From Oscillospiraceae bacterium (GTDB lineage Bacteria > Bacillota > Clostridia > TANB77 > CAG-508), in the NCBI GenBank assembly GCA_009785865.1, contig WQVL01000020.1, forward strand, positions 1 through 32,201: a stretch of DNA of 32,201 nt, written 5' to 3'. The first letter of the stretch is position 1. Every line of letters starts with the position of its first letter. The notes beneath the pieces are model-generated. The model saw only the letters and a list, made by a program, of their open reading frames with translations. It was not told where the DNA came from and did no database searches. Positions 18,252 through 26,400 of the stretch are shown here, piece by piece. A program made the translations under genes and the position numbers.

Positions 18252-18710
18252 ATGGATAGAATGAAAAAAATTGTAATATGCATTTTAATTATTTTAGCAA
18301 TACTAGTTTTGGGAGTGATTATGTTTATGATGTTATCGAATCCACTCAGAAGGTCAGAAGAAAGAATAAGGGAAGATGCTTTACAACTTACTCCTATTGG
18401 ATTGACGATGGAAGAAGTTATTGAAGCTATTGAAAACAATAGTGACTGGACAAATGAGCATGTAATTTATGATAGAGGATATGCAATAATGAGAGCTGGA
18501 CCAGCGGGGAATCATACATATTTTCCAACTATATATTATAATGAAGACGATATTGTCTTTATAAAAACAGTAGGAGTAAAAACAATAAGACTTGATATTG
18601 GAAATTATCATAATCCACTTTCTAATACTATTGTATTAGTTCATTGGGCATTTGATGAAAATGGAGAATTAATTGATATTGCCATTAGGAAAGAAGTAAG
18701 TTCTTTATAA
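18252..18710 (+). CDS. Membrane-anchored tandem paralogue, copy 2
   Basis: The product has 152 residues, starting MDRMKKIVICILIILAILVL. ATG 18252 is placed by TAGGAG, four bases upstream. The anchor, the SNPLRRSEERIRED segment and LTPIGLTMEEVIEAIENNSD are the same as in copy 1. The outside domain differs most around residues 75-110, where copy 1 has the HEFHDRGVGIRRVG block and this copy has HVIYDRGYAIMRAG. The end is IVLVHWAFDENGELIDIAIR. Such local divergence fits diversifying paralogues. Confidence 0.8.
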   Translation: MDRMKKIVICILIILAILVLGVIMFMMLSNPLRRSEERIREDALQLTPIGLTMEEVIEAIENNSDWTNEHVIYDRGYAIMRAGPAGNHTYFPTIYYNEDDIVFIKTVGVKTIRLDIGNYHNPLSNTIVLVHWAFDENGELIDIAIRKEVSSL

Positions 18711-18750
18711 GCTGTTATTTTAACTTTGTATTGTTTTGATTAGGAGAAAG

Positions 18751-19209
18751 ATGGATAAAATGAAAAAAATTGTAACATGTATTTTAATTGTTTTAGCAAT
18801 ACTAGTTTTGGGAGGGATTATATTTATGATATTATCGAATCCACTCAGAAGGTCAGAGGAAAGAATAAGGGAAGATATTTTATTAATGACACCTATTGGT
18901 TTAAGTATCGAAGAAGTAATTGAAGTAATTGAAAATAATAGCGACTGGACAAATAAGCATGAGGTTCATGATAGGGGAGTTGGGATAATACGATTTGGAC
19001 CAGAGGGAAGGCATGGATATTTTGCAACGATAAATTACTACGAAGGACAACGTACTTTTGTAAAAGCGATAGGAGTAAAAACAATAAGACTTAATATTGG
19101 TAATTATCAATATCCTCTTGTTAATACTCATGTACTAGTCCATTGAGCATTTGATGAAAATGGAGAAGTAATAGATGTTCTCGTTGGGAAAGAAAGAACA
19201 TCTTTATAA
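18751..19209 (+). pseudogene. Membrane-anchored tandem paralogue, copy 3, with TGG to TGA near the end
   Basis: This 152-residue copy is interrupted at codon 132: CAT TGA GCA at 19141-19149 where copies 1 and 2 have VHWAF. Without readthrough the product is 131 residues and lacks the last beta strands (FDENGEVIDVLVGKERTSL). The frame after the TGA is intact to TAA at 19207-19209, so the change is recent. UGA is a genuine stop elsewhere in the window (the EEP gene, the kinase, the PH-like/SHOCT gene), so I read this as a nonsense mutation, not a code change. Confidence 0.75.
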
Positions 19210-19365
19210 GTTGCTATTCTACCTTTGTATTGTTTTAGGTTAGAAGAAAGAGAAATGAATAGATATAAGGTTATTACAATTAACACTACCATAGGTAAAT
19301 GAGGAGAAGATAGATGAAGTCGGAGAAGAAAGAAGATATTTGGTAACATATGAAGGGAGTTGGCC

Positions 19366-19989
19366 ATGGTAATGAAGAGTAGAAAAATGTTTTTGATACT
19401 TCTAATTTCTATAATACTTATTAGTATAGGAATTGTAGTAGCTTTGTGTTTATTAAATGAGAAAGAGGGTGTGTTAGTGCAGGATAGAAAAGAATCTGAG
19501 CAGTTGATACATGATGAAGGGCCAATGTTATTAAACGAAGAACAACAAGAATTCTTAAAAAGTTCTATTCTTGAGATAGAATTTGAGGAAATGAACAATG
19601 CTCAAAGAAAAAGTGCATGGATGTTACTTAATGCTATGGCAGAAATAAATTTCGTAGAAAATAGGCAACCAGGTGAAAGTGGTATTTCGTATATGATGTG
19701 GATTTTAAGAATGCTCGGGATAGAATTATTTGAGGAGATTGAGATTATAAGTTATGACAATGCGCATGTTGTTGAAATAGGAAGACTTCCAGGAGTTTCG
19801 GGATATTTTTTTGCTAGACTCATTGTTGAAAATGGAGAAATATATTATGTACATTATCATCAAACCATTGGATTACAAATGGTTATAAAAGGAAGTGAAT
19901 ATGGAAAACTTGTGTACAGTTCACTTAGCCACTTTATCGAAAATGGTGAAATCCATGTGAGAGAAGGGTTTTGTGACATTGCGATTTAA
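19366..19989 (+). CDS. Membrane-anchored protein of unknown function
   Basis: The product has 207 residues: an N-terminal anchor (MFLILLISIILISIGIVVAL) and an outside domain with no recognised family. ATG 19366 is set by AAGGGAG at 19353-19359; TTG 19360 is too close to it. The ~155 bases before it hold a decayed copy of the tandem spacer and two very short frames (19255 and about 19315) that look like debris. The stop is 11 nt before the LRR2 start, so the two are co-transcribed. Confidence 0.7.
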   Translation: MVMKSRKMFLILLISIILISIGIVVALCLLNEKEGVLVQDRKESEQLIHDEGPMLLNEEQQEFLKSSILEIEFEEMNNAQRKSAWMLLNAMAEINFVENRQPGESGISYMMWILRMLGIELFEEIEIISYDNAHVVEIGRLPGVSGYFFARLIVENGEIYYVHYHQTIGLQMVIKGSEYGKLVYSSLSHFIENGEIHVREGFCDIAI

Positions 19990-20000
19990 GGAGAAGGTAG

Positions 20001-20918
20001 ATGAAGAATATGAGTAAAAAGACTAAAATTATTATTATAGCTATATTGCTATTTATTGTAGCAGTTGCTATTTGGTTTTTCGTTATACGTGACGAAATTG
20101 TTATTATAGCAGGAGAAGAATTTTCTGTTCGCAGAACCACAGAACTTAATGTTATTCCTACATCAAGAGAAGATATAGATGGAATAGGTCGCCTGAGAAA
20201 TCTTGAGAAACTACGCATTATAGATGCTGAAAATGTTTTTCCAGAGTATGAGGATGCAGAAGATTTGCTACGAGAAATTGGAGGCTTAAGAAGATTACGC
20301 GATTTGGAACTAGGATTTATTCCTATTAATAAGCAATCATTAAGCTTTCTAGAAAATTTAACACAGCTTGAACGATTGGACATGTCAAATAATTGGATAT
20401 ATGCAGAATTAGATTCACTATCACAATTAGTAAATTTACGAGAATTGCGTTTAAGCAATAATAGGATTTTTGATATAGAACCTTTAAGAGGACTTACTAT
20501 GTTGGAAATTTTAGCATTATCAGCAAATGAGAATTTAAGTGACATCTCGGCGTTATCAGAACTTACGAACTTAACAAATTTGTATTTATATGATACTAGA
20601 GTAACTGATTTATCGGTACTTGCTGATATGACGAATTTAAGAACACTAAATTTTAGAGGTGCAAGTGTATATGACATTTCTGTACTTACGTATTTGGAGA
20701 ACTTGATTCATCTTCACGCACAAGATAATATGATTGTTGATGTTTCACCACTTTCAAATAGCCAAGAATTACAAGAAATATGGCTTGATAACAATCAAGT
20801 TTATACAATAGAACCACTTGAAACACTTTTGTTTTTGAGAGTTTTAGGGATTGCAGGTAATCCAGTAGCAGACTTTAGCGTCTTAGAAAGACACCCGTAT
20901 TTAGAGATTATTAGATAA
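20001..20918 (+). CDS. Membrane-anchored leucine-rich repeat protein (LRR2), intact paralogue of LRR1
   Basis: The product has 305 residues with an N-terminal anchor (TKIIIIAILLFIVAVAIWFFVI), RDEIVIIAGEEFSVRRTTEL and about eight SDS22/internalin-type LRRs ending NPVADFSVLERHPYLEIIR. It has no CGG codon and reads through, giving an in-window control for LRR1, which needs one skipped base to align. The 3' quarter (20671-20915) is almost identical in DNA to 12361-12605, pointing to recent duplication or gene conversion. AAGGAGA precedes the ATG. Confidence 0.88.
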   Translation: MKNMSKKTKIIIIAILLFIVAVAIWFFVIRDEIVIIAGEEFSVRRTTELNVIPTSREDIDGIGRLRNLEKLRIIDAENVFPEYEDAEDLLREIGGLRRLRDLELGFIPINKQSLSFLENLTQLERLDMSNNWIYAELDSLSQLVNLRELRLSNNRIFDIEPLRGLTMLEILALSANENLSDISALSELTNLTNLYLYDTRVTDLSVLADMTNLRTLNFRGASVYDISVLTYLENLIHLHAQDNMIVDVSPLSNSQELQEIWLDNNQVYTIEPLETLLFLRVLGIAGNPVADFSVLERHPYLEIIR

Positions 20919-20951
20919 CAAAGTTATAAAAAAGAATATTATAGATTATAG

Positions 20952-20976
20952 AGAAGTAGGAGGCTACTTCTTTTTT
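20952..20976 (+). terminator. Rho-independent terminator after LRR2
   Basis: AGAAGTAG pairs with CTACTTCT across a GAGG loop, followed by TTTTTT. Confidence 0.85.
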
Positions 20977-21008
20977 CATTTGATAGGAGAGCCTGCTTAC
21001 AAAAATTC

Positions 21009-21037
21009 TTGTAAAAACTGCATAAACAAGGTATAAT
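21009..21037 (+). promoter_or_regulatory. SigA promoter of trpS
   Basis: TTGTAA (21009-21014), a 17-nt spacer and TATAAT (21032-21037). The leader to the ATG is only about 30 nt, too short for a T-box. Confidence 0.7.
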
Positions 21038-21071
21038 GTAGCAGATAGAATAGATAAGGAGAGATGAAGAT

Positions 21072-22062
21072 ATGTCTAAGCAAATTATTTTGAGTGGAAT
21101 TCAACCAACAGGGAGTCTGACGTTAGGTAATTATTTAGGAGCAATTAATAACTGGATTCAAATGCAGGAAGAATATAACTGTCACTATATGATAGTTAAT
21201 TTGCACGCATTAACAGTTAGAAATAGCCCAGAAGAATTAAAGAATAACACATTGAAAATTTTAGCAATATACTTAGCAGCGCGGATTAGAACCAGAGAAA
21301 AATACTATATTTATACAGTCAAGTATAAAAGAGCATAGTGAACTTGCTTGGATATTAAACTGTTATACATATATGGGAGAATTATCCCGAATGACTCAAT
21401 TTAAAGATAAATCAGGTAGACATGAAGATAATATTAATGCAGGACTATTTACTTATCCAGCATTAATGGCAGCAGACATATTATTATATAATGCTCATTT
21501 GGTTCCAGTAGGCGGAGATCAAAAACAGCATGTTGAATTAACAAGAGATATAGCTGAAAGATTTAACAAAGCATATGGAGAGACTTTTGTTGTACCAAAG
21601 CCATACATAACAAAATCAAGTGGAAAAATAATGGGGCTGCAAGACCCAACAAAGAAAATGAGTAAGAGCAGCGAGAACATAAATGATGTTATCTTTTTGG
21701 ATGATAGTCCAGAAGTAATAATGAAGAAATTTAAAAAATCTGTTACAGACTCAGAGAATATTGTAAGGTATGATGCTGAAGACAAACCAGGAATAACTAA
21801 CTTAATGAACATACTAAGCAGTGTTACAGGAAAGTCGAATGAGGAAATAGAGTCAGAATTTGAAGGTAAAGGTTATGGAGATTTCAAAGTAGCTGTAGCA
21901 GAAGCGGTTATATCAAAATTAGAGCCAATACAAGCAAAGTTTAGTGAGCTATTAAATAATCCAGAATATCTAGAAGAAGTTTATACAAAAGGGGCAGATA
22001 GAGCAAGAGAACTAGCTAGCAAAACATTAAGAGAGGTTAAAGACAAAATAGGAATAATCTAA
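21072..22062 (+). CDS. trpS: Tryptophanyl-tRNA synthetase, one CGG +1 shift
   Basis: Charges tRNA-Trp with tryptophan. With C21282 removed it is 329 residues, matching bacterial TrpS (about 330). The class I signature is PTGSLTLGNYLGA (residues 12-24, the HIGH region) and KMSKS lies at 195-199. The restored block YLAAGLEPEKNTIFIQSS is the conserved AxGLDP..xxIFxQS stretch of TrpS, and HSELAWILNCYTYMGELSRM follows. It is normally essential and there is no second copy in the window. AAGGAGAG precedes the ATG. Confidence 0.97.
21282..21285 (+). other. CGGA frame-shift site 10 (trpS)
   Basis: Zero-frame GCG CGG ATT. Omitting C21282 restores LAAGLEPEKNTIFIQSS, a TrpS core motif. The unshifted frame stops at 21336-21338. 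Confidence 0.97.
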
Positions 22063-22085
22063 ATTAATGAAAGGAAGTGAACGTT

Positions 22086-22884
22086 ATGGCAAGGCCACTT
22101 AGAATTGCTACATTTAATATAGCACACGGAACAGACGGAGCAAAGAATGAAACATTAGAGAAACAAATTAAGTTGTTACAATTAATGGCACTTGATTTAT
22201 CTCCAGATGTAGTCTTTTTACAGGAGTTAGATAAAAATGCTTTAAGATCAGGCGGTATTGACCAACTAGATAAAATCGCAGGTGAACTAGGTTATTATAA
22301 TAGGTTCATGTCTGAAAATTTATCTTTTGATACTGGTGGATCATATGGAGTAGGAATAATGACTAATCTTCCAAGATTAAAAGTAAGAAAAATTCCTTTA
22401 GTTGTTGGTGAAGGGCGTGAACCAAGAGGAATAGCAAATATGATTGTTGAACATGGAGGACAATTAATTCACTTATATTGTTGCCATTATCCTACAACAG
22501 AAGAAGAAAGAGTAGATGCTTCATATGTACTAGCGGAAGATATAGCAAAAGTGAAACAAGTAAATTCATCTGGTGTAATAGTTGTAGGAGGAGACTTTAA
22601 TTGGGGAAAACAAAAACTAGGAGGAGATCATAATTATGATCGAAAGGTAAGCGAGACTTATCCGGAAGTAGAACCATTGAAACGCGTTCGGATTAACAAT
22701 GCTGGACAATACAGAAGATACGTGGCAATCAAAAGGGCGTTCAGGATGTATAGATACTTTTTTCTACTTAGATATTCATAGAGCAGCCCACCATGGTACG
22801 ATTGACACAGTAACTTGGAAAATATCTGACCACAATGTAGTTTACATGGATTTAAGTGTACGAGAAAGAGGAAGTGAAAGATGA
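22086..22884 (+). CDS. Endonuclease/exonuclease/phosphatase family protein, one CGG +1 shift
   Basis: With C22689 removed the protein has 265 residues and all metal-phosphatase motifs of the EEP fold: RIATFNIAHG (Asn), VFLQELD (Glu), YCCHYPTTEEE (His), GGDFNW (Asp, Asn) and a C-terminal ISDHNVVYMDL (Asp, His). It should hydrolyse phosphodiester or phosphomonoester bonds in nucleic acid or lipid headgroups; the substrate is not predictable. No signal peptide. ATG 22086 is placed by AAAGGAAG. Its TGA overlaps the next ATG (ATGA), so the two are coupled. Confidence 0.88.
22689..22692 (+). other. CGGA frame-shift site 11 (EEP-family gene)
   Basis: Zero-frame GTT CGG ATT. Omitting C22689 gives KRVGLTMLDNTEDTW and restores the catalytic C-terminal SDH motif. 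The unshifted frame stops at 22779-22781, before that motif. Confidence 0.95.
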
Positions 22885-23438
22885 TAGTAAAGATAGCTAA
22901 TCTTCCTGATAACAATATAATAAATGGACTCGATAAATATGATGTTGATTGTATACTTTTTAGTGGTAGCGAAGAAAAGATAGAAGAATTAAGTGAGAAG
23001 CTGACACCAAAATATACAAGCCTATTTCCTTATGACGAAAATGGACAGTTACATCATAATGCACTTCTTTCTAAATATGCAAGCCAAGATACCAGGAACT
23101 ATGCAATTGGGGAACCAGGTAGTAACTCTGAATTAATTTATGGAAGAATAGTAATTCAGGGTGAGAATCTTCATTTGTTTTCAATGACTAATTTTTCAGA
23201 AAAGCATGAAACAATGATGGCACTCATTAAGCTTGTAGAAATAATAAAAGGTATTGAGCTTGGAGAAGCTATAATAATTAGATCTAATGTAAAGGAACAG
23301 GAAAGTAGAGAGATGATTAGTAATAGTTTGAATACTATAGAAGGAATGACAGATATGAATAAAGCAATCTATTCTAAAAATTTGCATATTGATAAAATAG
23401 AAATAATAGACAATGCTCAGATAATTAGTTATAAATAG
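22881..23438 (+). CDS. Protein of unknown function coupled to the EEP-family gene
   Basis: The product has 185 residues and is cytoplasmic. It starts at ATG 22881 inside the previous stop. Blocks such as DVDCILFSGSEEKIEEL, GRIVIQGENLHLFSMTNFS and EAIIIRSNVKE have the alternating strand pattern and order of a worn EEP fold, but the catalytic Asn, Glu and His residues are not obvious. It may be a catalytically dead diverged partner of the preceding gene. No family assigned. Confidence 0.6.
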   Translation: MIVKIANLPDNNIINGLDKYDVDCILFSGSEEKIEELSEKLTPKYTSLFPYDENGQLHHNALLSKYASQDTRNYAIGEPGSNSELIYGRIVIQGENLHLFSMTNFSEKHETMMALIKLVEIIKGIELGEAIIIRSNVKEQESREMISNSLNTIEGMTDMNKAIYSKNLHIDKIEIIDNAQIISYK

Positions 23439-23494
23439 TTTAAAAGAGTATTAATTAGAAAATGAAACAGACGTAAATGTAGTGGAGGAAAATA

Positions 23495-24770
23495 ATGTTT
23501 ATAGACTATACAAAGATATTAATAAAATCTGGAGATGGCGGGAATGGTGCAGTTACTTTTAGAAGAGAGAAATATGTATCTGCCGGTGGACCAGACGGAG
23601 GAGATGGCGGAAAAGGTGGAGATGTATATTTCGTTGTTGATCCAGATGCCAACACCCTTATAAATTTCAGATACAATAAAAGATATATGGCAGAAGATGG
23701 CCAAAAAGGAAGTGGCGGTCATTGTTATGGAAAAGGTGGAGAAGACCTATATATAAAAGTACCGATTGGTACTGTTCTTAAAGATGCTGAAACTGGAAAA
23801 GTAATTGTTGATTTATCAAAGCCTGGCCAGACCGAGCTAGTATTTCCAGGTGGAAAAGGTGGAAAAGGGAACAGCCATTTCGCAACATCTACAAGACAAG
23901 CTCCACAATTTGCGCAAGGTGGAGAAAAAGGAATAGAAAAAGAAGTTATATTAGAATTAAAAATTTTAGCTGATGTTCGGACTCATAGGATTTCCGAATG
24001 TAGGTAAATCTACACTTCTTTCTAGTGTAACATCTGCTAGACCTAAAATAGCAGATTATCACTTTACGACATTAGAACCGAATTTAGGGGTTGTAAAAAC
24101 TGAATATGGAGATAGCTTTGTATTAGCAGACATACCTGGAATAATAGAAGGAGCAAGCGATGGAGTAGGACTTGGTCTTCAATTCTTAAGACATATTGAG
24201 AGAACTAGACTACTTTTGCATGTAATAGATGTATCAGGAAGTGAAGGAAGAAATCCATCAGATGATTTTGAAGTAATAAATGAAGAATTAAAGAAGTATA
24301 GTGAGAAGCTATCAGGAAGAAAACAAATTATAGTAGCAAATAAAGCTGATAGCATGCAAGATGAAACATTGTACTCGGAATTAGAGAAAATTGCAGCAGA
24401 ACAAAATTTAGAAATATTTAAAATATCTGCAGTAACAGGGCAAGGAGTAAAAGAGCTCTTCTTAAGAGTTTCTGAAGTTTTAAAGACATTGCCAAAAGAG
24501 GATATTATAGAATCAGAAGAAAGAGTAGTATATACATTAAAAGATGATAGAGAAGAATTCCATGTTGCTAAAAAAGGCGCGGAGTATATTGTTACTGGAC
24601 CAGCTATAGAAAGACTGATGGGAAGAGTTAATCTAGAAGATAATGAGTCTATGCACTATTTCCAAAAGACGCTAAAAAGCTTAGGAGTAGATGGTAAACT
24701 AAGAGAAATGGGAGTAAAAGAAGGAGATACGGTTAAACTTGTGGATTATGAACTTGAGTGGATTGATTAA
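23495..24770 (+). CDS. obgE: Obg family GTPase, one CGG +1 shift
   Basis: A ribosome-assembly and stress GTPase, normally essential. With C23978 removed it is 424 residues, the expected length. The Gly-rich Obg fold (1-158) has KIL IKSGDGGNGAVTFRREK and PDGGDGGKGGDVYF blocks. The G domain has GFPNVGKST (165-173), DIPGIIEGAS and NKAD, and the C-terminal OCT domain ends VKLVDYELEWID. The shift at residue 162 restores ADVGLIGFPNVGKS immediately before the P-loop, so an unshifted product would have no GTPase domain. Start ATG 23495 follows TGGAGG. Confidence 0.97.
23978..23981 (+). other. CGGA frame-shift site 12 (obgE, before the P-loop)
   Basis: Zero-frame GTT CGG ACT. Omitting C23978 restores ADVGLIGFPNVGKST. 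The unshifted frame stops at 24005-24007. Confidence 0.98.
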
Positions 24771-24803
24771 GTAAGTAACAAATAATGTTTTGCAAATTTT
24801 TGT

Positions 24804-24832
24804 TTGACAAGTGTTTGTTTGTATGATAACAT
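24804..24832 (+). promoter_or_regulatory. lexA promoter with candidate LexA operator
   Basis: TTGACA (24804-24809), a 17-nt spacer and TAACAT (24827-24832). In the spacer, 24808-24821 reads CAAACAAACACTTG on the minus strand, a partial match to the Firmicute SOS box CGAACRNRYGTTYG. The promoter is firm; the operator is tentative. Confidence 0.6.
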
Positions 24833-24863
24833 TATTGAAAATAATAGTAGGGGTGATTTTTTT

Positions 24864-25517
24864 ATGATGAAAAAAGACAAAGACAACTTAAACAAACGAG
24901 AAAGAGCGATATTAAGATTTATAGAAAAACAAATAAATGATAAAGGATATCCGCCATCAGTAAGAGAAATAGGAAAAGCAGTAGGATTAAGTTCAACAGC
25001 AACAGTGCATGGATATATAGCCAAACTGACTGAAAAAGGATTTATCAAAAAGGAAGATCAAAAAGGAAGAACATTAAAGTTGATAAAAGGTGGATTGCAC
25101 GAGGACAATAAGCAAGAGACTAAAGCGGCATATAGCGGAAGAGAAATGGTAGAAGTTCCGATAGTAGGAAAAATTTCTGCAGGAGCTCCGATATTAGCAG
25201 TAGAAAACGTGGTAGATACATTTCCGATACCAGTAGATTTTATTGGTAATAGTGAAAGCTTTATGCTAACAGTAAGAGGAGACTCTATGATAGAAGCAGG
25301 AATCTTAGAAGGAGACTACATATTAGTAAAAGCTGCAAACACTGCTAGAAATGGAGAGATAGTTGTAGCAATGATGGAAGATGAAGCAACAGTTAAAACT
25401 TTCTACAAAGAAAGTAACCATATTAGATTACAACCAGAAAATAGTTCAATGGAACCGATAATAGTACAAGACTGTACAATATTAGGAGTAGTTGCAGGGG
25501 TGTTTAGAAAATTATAA
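24864..25517 (+). CDS. lexA: SOS repressor LexA
   Basis: The product has 217 residues. The N-terminal winged helix (1-75) has NKRERAILRFIEKQINDKGY and PPSVREIGKAVGLSSTATVH. The self-cleavage site is Ala106-Gly107 in KISAGAPI, with catalytic Ser141 in RGDSMIEAGI and Lys178 in ATVKTF. It represses DNA damage genes until RecA-stimulated autocleavage. ATG 24864 is preferred to upstream frames because AGGGGTG lies about 10 nt ahead and LexA starts close to the helix domain. Monocistronic, with its own terminator. Confidence 0.97.
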   Translation: MMKKDKDNLNKRERAILRFIEKQINDKGYPPSVREIGKAVGLSSTATVHGYIAKLTEKGFIKKEDQKGRTLKLIKGGLHEDNKQETKAAYSGREMVEVPIVGKISAGAPILAVENVVDTFPIPVDFIGNSESFMLTVRGDSMIEAGILEGDYILVKAANTARNGEIVVAMMEDEATVKTFYKESNHIRLQPENSSMEPIIVQDCTILGVVAGVFRKL

Positions 25518-25555
25518 AGTAAATAGAAAACAAAGAAGTATTACTTAAAAATAGT

Positions 25556-25602
25556 TAAAAAAGAACAGAAGTGAAATAAAGCACATTTGTTCTTTTTTAA
25601 TT
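25556..25602 (+). terminator. Rho-independent terminator of lexA
   Basis: AAAAAAGAACA pairs with TGTTCTTTTTT around a ~20-nt loop. Confidence 0.75.
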
Positions 25603-25636
25603 TTGTACTCAGTTGAGACCGTGAGTGTACAGAGAA

Positions 25637-25665
25637 TTTACTTTTTAGGCAAAATGTAGTATAAT
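25637..25665 (+). promoter_or_regulatory. SigA promoter of the 68-aa gene
   Basis: TTTACT (25637-25642), a 17-nt spacer and a perfect TATAAT (25660-25665). Confidence 0.65.
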
Positions 25666-25745
25666 AAGATTACAATCCTTTAACGTAAGCCTTTTTTGAG
25701 CAACACTAGGTACGACGGATTGAAAAAATAGGAGGCGGTTATTTC

Positions 25746-25952
25746 ATGTACAACACAGAAGGCAATCAGGACTATATGGGCCATGAGGGAACTCTTAAGG
25801 TCCAAGCGCAGTTTAAAGAACAAGGGATTGTCCTTGCTTTTCACGAAGCAGTTCAAGTTAAACAAGAGGTGGCAAAGAGCAAGGATGATCCATGCCAAGT
25901 CACCGTTAGATGTAAAGTGTACATGGTAACAAAAAACTTAGACATTGTGTAA
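25746..25952 (+). CDS. Small conserved-looking protein, 68 aa, unknown
   Basis: This is a short gene with all its own signals: promoter, AGGAGGCGG ribosome binding site and a strong terminator. The product starts MYNTEGNQDYMGHEGTLKV and has beta-strand-like alternation (VQAQFKEQGIVLAFHEAVQV, TVRCKVYMVTKNLDIV). It is soluble with two Cys. I recognise no family. Codon choice (CAA/CAG, GTC, ACC) is a little less AT-biased than its neighbours, which may indicate high expression. Confidence 0.65.
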   Translation: MYNTEGNQDYMGHEGTLKVQAQFKEQGIVLAFHEAVQVKQEVAKSKDDPCQVTVRCKVYMVTKNLDIV

Positions 25953-25967
25953 AATGTCTAGAATGAT

Positions 25968-26008
25968 AGGTTGGCCGACGATTTCCGTTGGCAGCCTATT
26001 ATTTTTGC
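25968..26008 (+). terminator. Rho-independent terminator of the 68-aa gene
   Basis: AGGTTGGCCGACG and CGTTGGCAGCCT form a ~12-bp stem with one bulge and an ATTTC loop, followed by ATTATTTTT. Confidence 0.75.
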
Positions 26009-26068
26009 ATAAAAAGTTAGTGAGTTCCAAATAATAAATACTATTAGATATAAAAAGGAGAGATTTTT

Positions 26069-26302
26069 ATGAGCAAAGAGAATATGCATAGAAATTTGTT
26101 ATACAATAGAAATGAGAAGAGGGTAAACGACACTTATGCTAAACACAACAAACAAGATGGAAAAGAGGAAGAAGAAAATACAAAGGGTATTATAGAAGAT
26201 TCTACGAAATACGGAGAATTTGTATCCTCATTTCATCATTGGTTACCTATAAATGCACAAAAAGATATTGCTGAAGAATTAGAAGACATGACCAAAGATT
26301 AA
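26069..26302 (+). CDS. Small charged protein, 77 aa, unknown
   Basis: AAAAGGAGAG precedes ATG 26069. The product is hydrophilic, with a basic N-terminal third (NLLYNRNEKRVNDTYAKHNK), an acidic middle (DGKEEEENTKG) and a C-terminal part FHHWLPINAQKDIAEELEDM. No family recognised. Its position just before spoIVA leaves open a sporulation role, which is unsupported. Confidence 0.55.
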   Translation: MSKENMHRNLLYNRNEKRVNDTYAKHNKQDGKEEEENTKGIIEDSTKYGEFVSSFHHWLPINAQKDIAEELEDMTKD

Positions 26303-26400
26303 CTAAAATATTGAAAAAGAGTAATAAACCTCTCAAAAACTTAATATACATTTATTAAAGTTTAATAGTACAAACATTTTATTTGGGAGGTAAATATTAT

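Larger units (their letters stand above)
18212..19209 (+). repeat. Tandem duplication, two 499-bp units
   Basis: 18212-18710 and 18711-19209 are near-identical units, each a ~40-nt spacer (TTAACTTTGTATTGTTTTGA, then TAGGAGAAA) plus one gene copy. The gene at 17741 is a third, slightly more distant copy. The shared spacer recurs in decayed form at 19210-19253. Confidence 0.85.

Noticed and set aside
19144-19146. UGA read as tryptophan (TGA in place of TGG in copy 3)
   Set aside because: UGA ends other genes in the window, such as the EEP gene (22882-22884), the kinase (16767-16769) and the PH-like/SHOCT gene. This single case looks like a nonsense mutation.
19255-19350. Two tiny frames (MNRYKV.. 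and MKSEKK..) as genes
   Set aside because: They are only 16 and 10 codons, in the decayed copy of the tandem spacer, with no support.
21038-21071. T-box leader for trpS
   Set aside because: Only about 30 nt separate the promoter from the start codon, and there is no T-box sequence or antiterminator.
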